Source of the DNA: Algoriphagus locisalis
GTDB lineage: Bacteria; Bacteroidota; Bacteroidia; Cytophagales; Cyclobacteriaceae
Direction: 5' to 3'
DNA: 64,000 nt
Assembly: GCF_900116615.1 (NCBI RefSeq)
Contig: NZ_FPBF01000006.1
Location: 62,001 to 126,000 of the forward strand
In this document: positions 35,564-44,406 of the stretch, piece after piece
Numbering within the stretch: position 1 is the first letter of the stretch
How the letters are laid out: every line of letters begins with the position of its first letter
Notes under the pieces: generated by a model
The model's database searches: none
What the model was told of the DNA's origin: nothing
Seen by the model: only the letters and a program-made list of their open reading frames with translations
Position numbers and translations under genes: made by a program

Positions 35564-36337
35564 TTATCTGCTAACAACCCTCACACAAAACTCTCTTACG
35601 ATTTTCAAACTTTCTTCTTTTCGCTCTATCATACCCACGTGCCCGGTATTTTCAAGTTCGAAATAGTCTGTTACTGCTTCTTTGTGCTTGCGACTCGCAT
35701 CTATTTTCACAGCTCCGTCTAGCATGCCGGCGATCATCAACTTTGAGCCAGAGAAGTTTTTTAATACTTCGAATCGATCTTTTCGATCCCGCATCGCTTT
35801 GGTATAAGTGATTAACCCATCCAAGGTGCAACGCTTTGCTTGTTCTATTGCCAAGTTTATTTCTGAGTCAAGCTCTTCTCTTCTTTCCTCAGGGAAAAGT
35901 GGCGGAACAAATGAAGTGACAAACTTATCCACACCGTGTTTTTTCAAAAAGATTACGGTACGATCTCGCATCTCCTTTTTTTCTTCGTCATCTGCAAATG
36001 CAGTGGAATGGAAAAGCCCTACAGCCTGGAGCTTATCGCCCATTAATTCCAATAAAGCCAGCGTCACATAACCACCCAGAGAATGACCTATGACGATTGG
36101 ATCGTGAATCGAGTTTTCCTCCATCCACTCTTCCAGCTGCACTGCGACTTCCTCTAAGCTATTTTGGGATAGTGACAAAGGGGAATTTCCGCAACCTGGA
36201 AGGTCAGGACATATTACTCTGAATTGATTGGATAAAGCATCTGCAAAGTCTGCCCACATTTCTCCGATTTCGCAGAAACCATGAATCAGGACAATAGGTT
36301 GCCCTTCGCCTTTTTCAAAAAAACTAATTGAAGACAT
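35564..36337 (-). CDS. alpha/beta-fold hydrolase
   Basis: 257 residues. The oxyanion region IVLIHGFCEIGEMWADF and the nucleophile elbow VIGHSLGGYVTLALL (catalytic Ser) are clear. The His is in LENTGHVGMIE near the end, and the Asp probably in AGMLDGAVK. Substrate not predicted. It is 1 nt downstream of dxs, so they are probably co-transcribed. Confidence 0.92.
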   Translation of the reverse strand: MSSISFFEKGEGQPIVLIHGFCEIGEMWADFADALSNQFRVICPDLPGCGNSPLSLSQNSLEEVAVQLEEWMEENSIHDPIVIGHSLGGYVTLALLELMGDKLQAVGLFHSTAFADDEEKKEMRDRTVIFLKKHGVDKFVTSFVPPLFPEERREELDSEINLAIEQAKRCTLDGLITYTKAMRDRKDRFEVLKNFSGSKLMIAGMLDGAVKIDASRKHKEAVTDYFELENTGHVGMIERKEESLKIVREFCVRVVSR

Positions 36338-36338
36338 G

Positions 36339-38258
36339 TTAAGAAAGAGTTTTGGAAACCTCTGTGAGGCTTCTGACTGCGGCAGCTATTCCCTCGGGAT
36401 CGAATCCGCATTCTTTATGCAATTCATGTTGCTCGCCGTGCTCAATGATATCATCTGGAATGCCTAGACGCTTCACTTGTGCTTGATATCCATGATCCAT
36501 CATCCACTCAATCACAGCAGATCCAAAACCGCCCATCAAGCAGCCATCTTCTACTGTGATGACTTTTTTGAATTTGCCAAAAATCTCATGAAGTAACTCT
36601 CCATCAAGGGGCTTCACAAATCGCATGTCGTATTGAGCAGGGTTTAATCCTTCTTTTTCAAGCTTTTTGCATGCTTCTGCAGCATAATTACCGATGTGCC
36701 CGATAGTCAAAATGGCGATCTCTTCCCCTTCTTTGACAATTCTTCCTTGCCCTACAGGGATTTCCTCAAATGGAGTTTTCCACTCCGGCATCACACCTTT
36801 GCCTCTTGGATATCTGATAGAATAGGGTCCATTGTGAAGTGTTGCAGAATACATCATATTCCGAAGCTCTTCCTCATTCATAGGCGCTGAAACCACCAAA
36901 TTTGGAATGCAGCGGAAATATGCAATATCATAAGCGCCATGGTGAGTAGGTCCGTCAGCACCGGCAAAGCCAGCTCTGTCCAAACAAAGAACCACTGGAA
37001 GATTTTGCAAACACACATCGTGGACCACTTGGTCATATGCACGTTGCATAAAAGTTGAGTAGATATTACAGAAAGGAACGAGTCCCTGGGTCGCCAATCC
37101 TGCCGAGAAAGTTACTGCATGTTGCTCAGCAATTCCCACGTCAAATGCGCGATTTGGCATTGCTTTCATCATGATATTCATGGAAGAACCAGATGGCATT
37201 GCAGGAGTAACACCCATGATTCTATCATCTTGCTCAGCCAATTCCACCAATGTATGTCCAAAAACATCCTGATATTTAGGTGCCTGTGGAGTACTTGGAG
37301 TCGTTTTATAAATCTCTCCAGTTACTTTATCAAATGCCCCTGGCGCATGCCAAGTCGTTTGATTGCCTTTTTCTGCAGGTCCATATCCCTTGCCTTTCAT
37401 CGTTACACAATGAAGGATTTTTGGTCCGGGAATATCTTTAAGATCCTTCAGCACTTCTGCCAAATGATTGACGTCATGCCCATCTACCGGACCGAAGTAG
37501 CGAAGATTCAATGATTCGAAAAGGTTGCTTTGGTTCAATAAGGCAGATTTGATTCCACCTTCTACTTTTGATATTACGTCTTGTGCACTAGTTCCAAACT
37601 TGCTCAGTTTGCCTAAGATCTTCCATACTTCATCCTTTGCTTTGTTGTAAGTTTTGGAAGTCGTAATGTCAGTCAGATAATCCTTAAGCGCACCGACATT
37701 GGGGTCGATGGCCATGCAGTTATCATTCAGAACAATAATCAAATTGGTATCGCTAACTCCAGCATGATTCATAGCTTCGAAAGCCATTCCACCTGTCATA
37801 GAACCATCACCGATTACGGCCACGTGCTGTTTTTTTGTTAGCCCTTTGTATTGGGAAGCTACCGCCATGCCCAAGGCTGCGGAGATTGAAGTACTTGAGT
37901 GGCCTACGCCAAATGTATCGTATTCGCTTTCTTTTCTTTTTGGAAAACCTGAAAGACCACCATATAGGCGGTTTGTATGAAAACGTTCTCTTCTTTCTGT
38001 AAGGATTTTGTGCCCATATGCCTGATGACCTACATCCCAAACAAGTTGATCTTCAGGAGTATTCAGTACATAATGAAGGGCTACGGTAAGCTCGACTACG
38101 CCAAGACTAGCGCTGAAATGACCACCATAGACAGATACATTATCAATAATAAATTGTCTAAGTTCATCACATATTTGAACCAGTTTATCTTTCGGAAACT
38201 TTTTAAGGTCTTCGGGACTATTTATTTGAGCTAATAATTCTCCTGGTTCAATCAGCAT
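36339..38258 (-). CDS. dxs: 1-deoxy-D-xylulose-5-phosphate synthase
   Basis: 639 residues. TPP-binding motifs are GDGSMTGGMAFEAMNHAG with LNDNCMAID; GHSSTSISAALG lies earlier. The pyrimidine-domain motifs EQHAVTFSAGLA and DRAGFAGADGPTHHG are intact. It condenses pyruvate and glyceraldehyde 3-phosphate, the first step of the non-mevalonate isoprenoid route, and uses thiamine pyrophosphate, so thiamine supply matters here. Confidence 0.97.
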   Translation of the reverse strand: MLIEPGELLAQINSPEDLKKFPKDKLVQICDELRQFIIDNVSVYGGHFSASLGVVELTVALHYVLNTPEDQLVWDVGHQAYGHKILTERRERFHTNRLYGGLSGFPKRKESEYDTFGVGHSSTSISAALGMAVASQYKGLTKKQHVAVIGDGSMTGGMAFEAMNHAGVSDTNLIIVLNDNCMAIDPNVGALKDYLTDITTSKTYNKAKDEVWKILGKLSKFGTSAQDVISKVEGGIKSALLNQSNLFESLNLRYFGPVDGHDVNHLAEVLKDLKDIPGPKILHCVTMKGKGYGPAEKGNQTTWHAPGAFDKVTGEIYKTTPSTPQAPKYQDVFGHTLVELAEQDDRIMGVTPAMPSGSSMNIMMKAMPNRAFDVGIAEQHAVTFSAGLATQGLVPFCNIYSTFMQRAYDQVVHDVCLQNLPVVLCLDRAGFAGADGPTHHGAYDIAYFRCIPNLVVSAPMNEEELRNMMYSATLHNGPYSIRYPRGKGVMPEWKTPFEEIPVGQGRIVKEGEEIAILTIGHIGNYAAEACKKLEKEGLNPAQYDMRFVKPLDGELLHEIFGKFKKVITVEDGCLMGGFGSAVIEWMMDHGYQAQVKRLGIPDDIIEHGEQHELHKECGFDPEGIAAAVRSLTEVSKTLS

Positions 38259-38335
38259 TTTTCAGCGGTAATGTGTTCAAATTAGAATAACAACAATTGT
38301 GCTTTATTGTTTTTCCATTCAATAAATATTGACAT

Positions 38336-38349
38336 GAGGCAATTGCCTC
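38336..38349. promoter_or_regulatory. 14-bp palindrome between dxs and scpA
   Basis: GAGGCAATTGCCTC is a perfect palindrome in the divergent gap, about 78 bp from the dxs start and 87 bp from the scpA start. It could be an operator; no regulator is assigned. Confidence 0.35.
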
Positions 38350-38387
38350 TTTCTCCTGCCGTTTCCAATTAATTTAGCTTAATTGAA

Positions 38388-38395
38388 TATCTTTG
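38388..38395 (+). promoter_or_regulatory. candidate promoter box of scpA operon (TATCTTTG)
   Basis: TATCTTTG fits TAnnTTTG, 41 bases before the scpA TTG start. A TTTC at 38362-38365 is a weak partner for the -33 element. Confidence 0.4.
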
Positions 38396-38435
38396 ACAAC
38401 AAGGAAGCAAAATTAACCAATAATTTAGATATCCT

Positions 38436-39185
38436 TTGAGTTTCGAAATCAAATTACCACTCTTCGAAGGTCCTTTTGACCTAATGCTCTTCTTCATCGA
38501 GCGTGATGAACTGGATATCTATGACATTCCTATTTTCAAGATTACCAATGACTTCTTGGATTATGTGCACCAAATGGAGCAAATGGAAATGGAAGTTGCC
38601 AGTGATTTTATCCTCTTTGCGGCTACTTTGATGAAGATCAAGTCCCGAATGCTGCTGCCACGGCCGGAAATAAATGAGGATGGAGAAGAAGTTGACCCAA
38701 GGGAGGAATTGATCCGTAATCTTCTGGAATACAAAAAGTACAAATCGGTCATTGAAGAACTTTCCACTATGGAAGGTGAGGAAATGTCTAAACAAAAACG
38801 GGGAAATATTGCCGCAGAGCTTAAGACACTCAGCAAAGTAGATGATGTAGATGCAGAAATGCAGGATATGGATTTGTATAAAATGCTGAAAGTATTTCAA
38901 CGGGTCATGGCCAAAATGGCATCCCGGGTAGATGAAACAAAACACACCGTGATTCAGTACCCTTATACTATTGCCCAGCAAAAGGAATTTGTCTTGGAGA
39001 AAATCAGTTTTAAGAAAAAAGTACCATTTGATGAGTTCATCAGCTACAAACCCGATAAGATTTTTGTGATTTACACCTTCCTTGCGATTTTAGAATTACT
39101 TCAACTTTCCCTAGTTACCATCATCATAGGAGATGGTTTCAATAATTTTTGGGTGGAAAGGACTGAGCCAATGGCTGTTTCTTAA
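38436..39185 (+). CDS. scpA: segregation and condensation protein A
   Basis: 249 residues, TTG start giving SFEIKLPLFEGPFDLMLFFI, the typical ScpA start. The kleisin core includes DIYDIPI and ASDFILFAATLMKIKSRMLLP. The C-terminal winged-helix end has TFLAILELLQLSLVTI. It bridges SMC heads in condensin. The order scpA, flippase, murF-alr with 3-nt and overlapping joints suggests one operon. Confidence 0.94.
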   Translation: MSFEIKLPLFEGPFDLMLFFIERDELDIYDIPIFKITNDFLDYVHQMEQMEMEVASDFILFAATLMKIKSRMLLPRPEINEDGEEVDPREELIRNLLEYKKYKSVIEELSTMEGEEMSKQKRGNIAAELKTLSKVDDVDAEMQDMDLYKMLKVFQRVMAKMASRVDETKHTVIQYPYTIAQQKEFVLEKISFKKKVPFDEFISYKPDKIFVIYTFLAILELLQLSLVTIIIGDGFNNFWVERTEPMAVS

Positions 39186-39188
39186 TTT

Positions 39189-40277
39189 ATGAAGCTAGAT
39201 AACAAAAAGATCTTTCAAACACTCAATCCTAATAAAATTTGGGTGCCGGTTATCATTGGTTTAGCCATTGTTTTCGGCATGTTTTATTTTGACCCCTCAG
39301 TAAATAAAGATTCTTTAAGTGGGATTTTTGATGCATCCATCCCGTGGATTGTTGTAGCGGTTTTGGTCATTTTGTTTCGGGATGCAGGGTACGTGTATAG
39401 AATCCGTGAAATCACCGACAGGCATTTGACCTGGAAACGCGCCATCTATGTGATCATTCTCTGGGAATTTGCCTCAGCAGTGACGCCTTCGGTTGTTGGG
39501 GGGACAGCCGTAGCGATTTTCATATTGAACAAAGAAGGAATCAAACTGGGAAGAGCAATCGCCTTTGTCATGGTTACGGCAATCCTGGACAATCTTTTCT
39601 TCGTGATTGGCGCTCCTATTATTCTCTTTTTTGCAAAAGGGAATATTTTCCCTTCGAGTAAAGTGCTGGAAATGCAACTTGAGAATAGTATGGAGGCCAT
39701 TTTTTGGATTTCTTACTCTCTTTATGCCTTATACAGTTTGGTGATGGCAGCGGCTTTATTCTACCGACCAAGAGTTTTCAAGTGGGTTTTGATAAAGATT
39801 TTCTCTATCAAATGGCTGCGAAAATGGAAGCACGATGCTCAAGAATATGGTGATCAGATCATAGTTGCGTCCAAGGAACTCTCTGGAAAAAAATGGAATT
39901 ACTGGGTGCCAATAGTCGTAGCGACGATATTCATTTGGAGCTCAAGATATCTGATGCTGAATGCACTTATTTCCGCCTTTGTACCACTGGCTGCTTTTGA
40001 ACATGTGATTATTTTTGCACGGCAAGTGATCATGTGGATCGTCATGATGATCTCTCCGACCCCTGGGAGCAGTGGGACAGCTGAGTTTTTCTTTGGCCAG
40101 TTCTTTACCGAATTTCTGAATAGTTACACTTTCGTCACCAGCATTTTGTGGCGGCTTTTGTCCTACTATCCGTATTTGATTTTAGGAGCAATTTTTCTTC
40201 CTAGATGGATAAAGCAGGTGTTTTTCAAGAAAAAGAAGAATAAAATAAATCCGGGGCAAGATGTTTCAGGAAGTTAG
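39189..40277 (+). CDS. lysylphosphatidylglycerol synthase/YbhN-like membrane protein (flippase-like)
   Basis: 362 residues with about eight hydrophobic segments. The family signature region VILWEFASAVTPSVVGGTAV and the second VTAILDNLFFVIGAPIILFF match LPG_synthase_TM (UPF0104). C-terminal PTPGSSGTAEFFFG is also characteristic. Members flip or transfer lipids; no synthase domain is fused. It overlaps the next gene start by 17 nt. Confidence 0.88.
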   Translation: MKLDNKKIFQTLNPNKIWVPVIIGLAIVFGMFYFDPSVNKDSLSGIFDASIPWIVVAVLVILFRDAGYVYRIREITDRHLTWKRAIYVIILWEFASAVTPSVVGGTAVAIFILNKEGIKLGRAIAFVMVTAILDNLFFVIGAPIILFFAKGNIFPSSKVLEMQLENSMEAIFWISYSLYALYSLVMAAALFYRPRVFKWVLIKIFSIKWLRKWKHDAQEYGDQIIVASKELSGKKWNYWVPIVVATIFIWSSRYLMLNALISAFVPLAAFEHVIIFARQVIMWIVMMISPTPGSSGTAEFFFGQFFTEFLNSYTFVTSILWRLLSYYPYLILGAIFLPRWIKQVFFKKKKNKINPGQDVSGS

Positions 40278-42723
40278 TCAAGACCAAATCCAAGCTGTCA
40301 CAGGAGGAATGTTGCTCAACAGAAATGAGGAGCTGTTGATCTCTCAAACTGCTATTGATTCCAGACAGATTCTTCATCCTGAAAAGACACTTTTTGTAGC
40401 ACTTAGAGGGGCAAAAGCTGATGGGGCTGATTTTATTCCACAGTTAATTGATTTGGGAGTAAAGACATTTTTGGTTCATCAAGATTTTGAGGAGAAAGCC
40501 TTTCCTGATCTTTGCTTTATTAAGGTATCTGACACCAGAAGAGCCTTACAATTATTGGCCAAATTCCAGCGATCTCTTTTTACAAACCCTGTGGTAAGCA
40601 TCACTGGAAGCAATGGAAAAACGATTGTAAAGGAATGGCTGGGGCAGATTTTGGGACAAAAGTATGCCGTCGCCAAAAGCCCGAAGAGTTACAATTCACA
40701 GGTTGGAGTACCACTTTCGATTTTTGGAATAGAGTCATATCACCAAGTCGCTATTTTGGAAGCAGGAATTTCCAAGGCGGGAGAGATGGCAGCATTGGAA
40801 GAAATGATCAAACCAGATTTGGGGATTTTCACTAATCTTGGATCAGCACACCAGGAAGGATTTGAGAGCTTGGAATCTAAGATTCAGGAGAAGCTTTCAC
40901 TTTTTTCTGATTCAAATTTCCTCATTTACTGCTCCGATCAAAAGCAGGTTTCTGAGCAAATTGAAGCTGTTTTTCCTACTAAAAAACGTATCGCCTGGTC
41001 AGATCGTGCAGGAGCAGATTTTACCAGATCAGTGAAAGTCAAAGCAAAAGGAGCTCGGTTGATCTTGATGAAATCAGACCTGAGTACACACACATTTCAA
41101 GTCCCATTTTCTGATTTGGCTTCCTTAGAAAACATTACCCATGTGATTATCGCAGCGATGACTTTGGGACAAACGTCGGAATCTATTCAAGAGGGAATTT
41201 CTCACCTGAAATCGGTGGATATGCGACTAACGCTGAAGCCTGGAATCAATGATTCTCTTCTGATAGATGATACCTACAATAATGATTTGGCAGGGTTAAA
41301 GGTCGCCCTGGACTTTATGCAGCAGCAGCGTCCAAAGCGGCGTAAAATCCTGGTATTGTCTGATTTGCTGCAGCAAGGTTCTCCGGAGAAAATTTATCTG
41401 GAAGTAACCGACCTGATCAGGAAATATCAGTTTGATCAGATCTATGGCGTAGGCAAGGAGATTTTCTATTTGGATAGAGAATTTCCCGAATCATTCACTG
41501 GCTTCAAATCCACAGAAGAGCTTTTGGCCAAGCTTGACCCAGATAGCTTTGCAAATGACATGATATTGATCACCGGAGCTAGAGTATTTGGCTTTGAGGA
41601 GGTGGTAAACAGACTTCAGCAGAGAATTCACGGTACCACGCTTGAGATCAATCTGAATGCCCTTACCCATAATTATAATTTCTACAAAAAGCTCATTTCT
41701 CCCAAAACCAAAGTAATGGTGATGGTAAAGGCTTTTGCCTATGGTGGAGGCGCTGTGGAGATCGCCAATCAAATCCAAACCATGGGTGCGGATTACTTGG
41801 GAGTTGCTTTTTCAGATGAAGGAGTTGCTTTGCGAAAGCAAGGAATCAAGCTTCCGATTATGGTTTTGAATGCAATGCAGGAATCCTTTGGGTTGTGCAG
41901 TGAGTTTGATTTGGAGCCGGTTGTTTTCAGTCCGGATTTTTTCGAGAGTCTTGCTTCCTGGTGTACTATTCATCAAAAAACGATTCGAATTCATCTTGAT
42001 ATGGACACTGGTATGCATCGATTGGGGTTTGAGAATAAACATTTGGGAGAATTGAAAAGGTTGATTAAGACAAATCCTCAGTTGCAAATTGCTTCCATTT
42101 ATACGCATTTGGTCGGAGCCGATGAGGAGATTCATCAGGAATTCTCTTTCTCACAACTGAGGACTTTCGAAGAAATGAAAAACGAGATTTTGGAAGTCCT
42201 TCCTTACAAACCGCTTATCCACGCGCTCAATTCTGCGGGTATCGTGGCTTTTCCTGACTTTCAATTCGATATGGTAAGGTTGGGAATTGGCTTGTACGGG
42301 GTAGAGGTGACAGGTAAACATAGCTTGGCTTTGAGGGCAATAAGCACGTTGAAAACCACCATTTCCCAAATCAAGGAACTTGATCCTGGCGAGACGATTG
42401 GCTATTCCAGGAAAGGGGTTTTGAACTCTGGAGGAAAAATAGCTACCCTAGCCATAGGTTATGCGGACGGCTACGATCGAAGGTTTAGCAATGGGAAAGG
42501 CTATGTATTGATTAATGGGCATAAAGCTCCAATCATTGGAAATGTATGCATGGATATGTGCATGGTGGACGTTTCAGGGATGGATGTAAAGGCAGGAGAT
42601 GAAGCGATTATTTATGGGGAGCAAATCTCTTTAAAAGAACTGGCGGATCAGATTGGAACCATCCCTTATGAGTTGCTGACTAATATCAGCACTCGTGTGA
42701 AACGGGTTTATTACCTAGACTAG
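40261..42723 (+). CDS. fused MurF D-Ala-D-Ala ligase and alanine racemase
   Basis: 820 residues. The MurF part (1-~455) has the nucleotide site VVSITGSNGKTIVKEW and the DDTYNNDLAGLKVALDF ligase block. The Alr part (~460-820) has the PLP lysine in MVMVKAFAYGGGAVEIA near 489, then DMDTGMHRLGF and the C-terminal ATLAIGYADGYDRRFSNGKG and GNVCMDMCMVDVSG regions. One polypeptide makes D-Ala and adds D-Ala-D-Ala to UDP-MurNAc-tripeptide. This fusion is known in Bacteroidota. Confidence 0.95.
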   Translation: MFQEVSQDQIQAVTGGMLLNRNEELLISQTAIDSRQILHPEKTLFVALRGAKADGADFIPQLIDLGVKTFLVHQDFEEKAFPDLCFIKVSDTRRALQLLAKFQRSLFTNPVVSITGSNGKTIVKEWLGQILGQKYAVAKSPKSYNSQVGVPLSIFGIESYHQVAILEAGISKAGEMAALEEMIKPDLGIFTNLGSAHQEGFESLESKIQEKLSLFSDSNFLIYCSDQKQVSEQIEAVFPTKKRIAWSDRAGADFTRSVKVKAKGARLILMKSDLSTHTFQVPFSDLASLENITHVIIAAMTLGQTSESIQEGISHLKSVDMRLTLKPGINDSLLIDDTYNNDLAGLKVALDFMQQQRPKRRKILVLSDLLQQGSPEKIYLEVTDLIRKYQFDQIYGVGKEIFYLDREFPESFTGFKSTEELLAKLDPDSFANDMILITGARVFGFEEVVNRLQQRIHGTTLEINLNALTHNYNFYKKLISPKTKVMVMVKAFAYGGGAVEIANQIQTMGADYLGVAFSDEGVALRKQGIKLPIMVLNAMQESFGLCSEFDLEPVVFSPDFFESLASWCTIHQKTIRIHLDMDTGMHRLGFENKHLGELKRLIKTNPQLQIASIYTHLVGADEEIHQEFSFSQLRTFEEMKNEILEVLPYKPLIHALNSAGIVAFPDFQFDMVRLGIGLYGVEVTGKHSLALRAISTLKTTISQIKELDPGETIGYSRKGVLNSGGKIATLAIGYADGYDRRFSNGKGYVLINGHKAPIIGNVCMDMCMVDVSGMDVKAGDEAIIYGEQISLKELADQIGTIPYELLTNISTRVKRVYYLD

Positions 42724-42760
42724 TGTTGGAAAAGGCGTATAAATTTTTCTAAATTCCCTT

Positions 42761-43570
42761 ATGCAAATCACCAAAAAACGCCTAGCTCATATAGTATTTG
42801 AATCAGACGATTGGGCATCGAAGACCTTTGACATCGTACTCCTGTTTATGATTTTCGGGAGTATTTTCGTTGCAATCCTTGATTCCGTTGGAAGTCTTAG
42901 AGCTCAGTATGGCGAGGTTTTTCTTATTTTGGAATGGGTTTTTACCGGGCTTTTTACAATAGAATACCTACTTCGAATATGGCTTTCCCGACGTCCCAAG
43001 AATTATATATTCAGTTTTTTTGGGATGGTGGATTTGCTTGCTATCCTCCCTACTTACCTTAGTTTTTTTGTGATGAATTCGCAGCTACTCTCTGTGGTCA
43101 GAGCACTGAGGCTTCTCAGGGTGATCAGAATATTGAAGCTAGGCAGGTATGTGGCAGAGGCTGAGTACCTCACTAAGTCGCTTAAGGCAAGCTCGCACAA
43201 GATTATGATTTTCGTGGGTTTTGTGCTTACCATCGTGTTGATCACAGGTACATTGATGTTTATCGTAGAAGGGCCGGATAGTGGCTTTACCAGCATCCCG
43301 GTAGGGATGTATTGGGCTATAGTGACGCTTACTACGGTTGGATTTGGAGACATTACGCCGATTACCCCAGTAGGCCAGCTTCTTTCTTCACTGATCATGC
43401 TAATGGGTTATGCCATCATTGCGGTGCCGACAGGCATTGTTTCTTCGGAGATGGCTTCGCAAAAGCGGAGACTAGAGAAAAGTAACCAAATTGTTTGTCC
43501 AGCATGTAAGCATACCGGATTGGAAAAAGCAGATGAGTATTGTCGGTTTTGCGGGGAAAAGCTCGGCTAA
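42761..43570 (+). CDS. voltage-gated-type potassium channel with C-terminal zinc ribbon
   Basis: 269 residues. Six membrane segments include an S4-like helix RALRLLRVIRILKLGRY with regular Arg, and a pore filter TLTTVGFGDITP (GFG) between S5 and S6. The last 24 residues hold four Cys (CPAC and CRFC) as a zinc ribbon. Likely a K+-selective channel; the zinc ribbon may regulate or multimerise. Its stop overlaps the convergent trkA stop by 4 nt. Confidence 0.9.
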   Translation: MQITKKRLAHIVFESDDWASKTFDIVLLFMIFGSIFVAILDSVGSLRAQYGEVFLILEWVFTGLFTIEYLLRIWLSRRPKNYIFSFFGMVDLLAILPTYLSFFVMNSQLLSVVRALRLLRVIRILKLGRYVAEAEYLTKSLKASSHKIMIFVGFVLTIVLITGTLMFIVEGPDSGFTSIPVGMYWAIVTLTTVGFGDITPITPVGQLLSSLIMLMGYAIIAVPTGIVSSEMASQKRRLEKSNQIVCPACKHTGLEKADEYCRFCGEKLG

Positions 43571-44256
43571 TCTCCGAGCTTTAGGAATTCCTGTATGTTT
43601 TTGATTTTGCCGAAAAGCAGTAAAATATCATCAGATTCAAATGTATAATCCGGGGTGACCACACCGATCACATTTTTATGCGGAGTATTTATTCCCAACA
43701 GGTTTTTCTTCTGCTCGATTTTTATAATTGTTAGAATATTCAGATAAAACTCCTTTCTAATGTCAGCATCTGCTACGGATAAGTCCACGTATCTGGCAGG
43801 TACTTTCACCTCTACGATATTGTATTCGTCAGAGATCTCAAGTGAGTCCAGCACCCCTTTCATTTCCAATCGCTTAGACAGTCGATCTGCCGTTTCTTCT
43901 TCTGGATGGATGATTTCATCTACTCCAATTGCCTGAATTACCGTCTCATGTAAGTCGTTAATTGCGCGGGCGATGATACGCTTTGATTTAAGCTGCTTAA
44001 AAATGGCAGTGCTCATAATAGATGCTCCGATATCCTCGCCAATGGCGATAATAACTACATCTGTTTCTTTCAGCGGCAGATTCTTTACAGCCGCCTGGTC
44101 AGTAGCGTCCATGACTATAGAATGGGTGATGCTATCCTTAATCATTTCTATTCTGCTTTCGCTAGAATCCACACCAATCACCTCGTGACCTAGATTTGTC
44201 AGACGTTTTGCGAGATAGCCGCCAAAATTGCCGATGCCTACGATTATATATTTCAT
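43567..44256 (-). CDS. TrkA/KtrA-type potassium uptake regulatory subunit
   Basis: 229 residues. RCK-N Rossmann start KYIIVGIGNFGGYLAKRLTN (GxGxxG) with acidic end of strand 2 (VIGVDSSESR). RCK-C follows from about residue 140 (IVEVKVPARYVDLSVADADI). It binds NAD(H)/ATP and gates the TrkH subunit encoded just upstream (44407). Confidence 0.93.
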   Translation of the reverse strand: MKYIIVGIGNFGGYLAKRLTNLGHEVIGVDSSESRIEMIKDSITHSIVMDATDQAAVKNLPLKETDVVIIAIGEDIGASIMSTAIFKQLKSKRIIARAINDLHETVIQAIGVDEIIHPEEETADRLSKRLEMKGVLDSLEISDEYNIVEVKVPARYVDLSVADADIRKEFYLNILTIIKIEQKKNLLGINTPHKNVIGVVTPDYTFESDDILLLFGKIKNIQEFLKLGD

Positions 44257-44406
44257 ATGATTATAATTGATTTTTAAAGGCCATATGGAATCTCGCAGCG
44301 TTTATAACCATGCTAGTGTGTGTCGTTATCGACATGCTCGATTTCATATTAAACTAGATTTTTTATCAATTGGTATTTTACAATCAAACAACTATCCCGG
44401 ATTGAC

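Noticed and set aside
40261-42723. MurF-alanine racemase fusion as a novel gene fusion
   Set aside because: Already known as a common arrangement in Bacteroidota.
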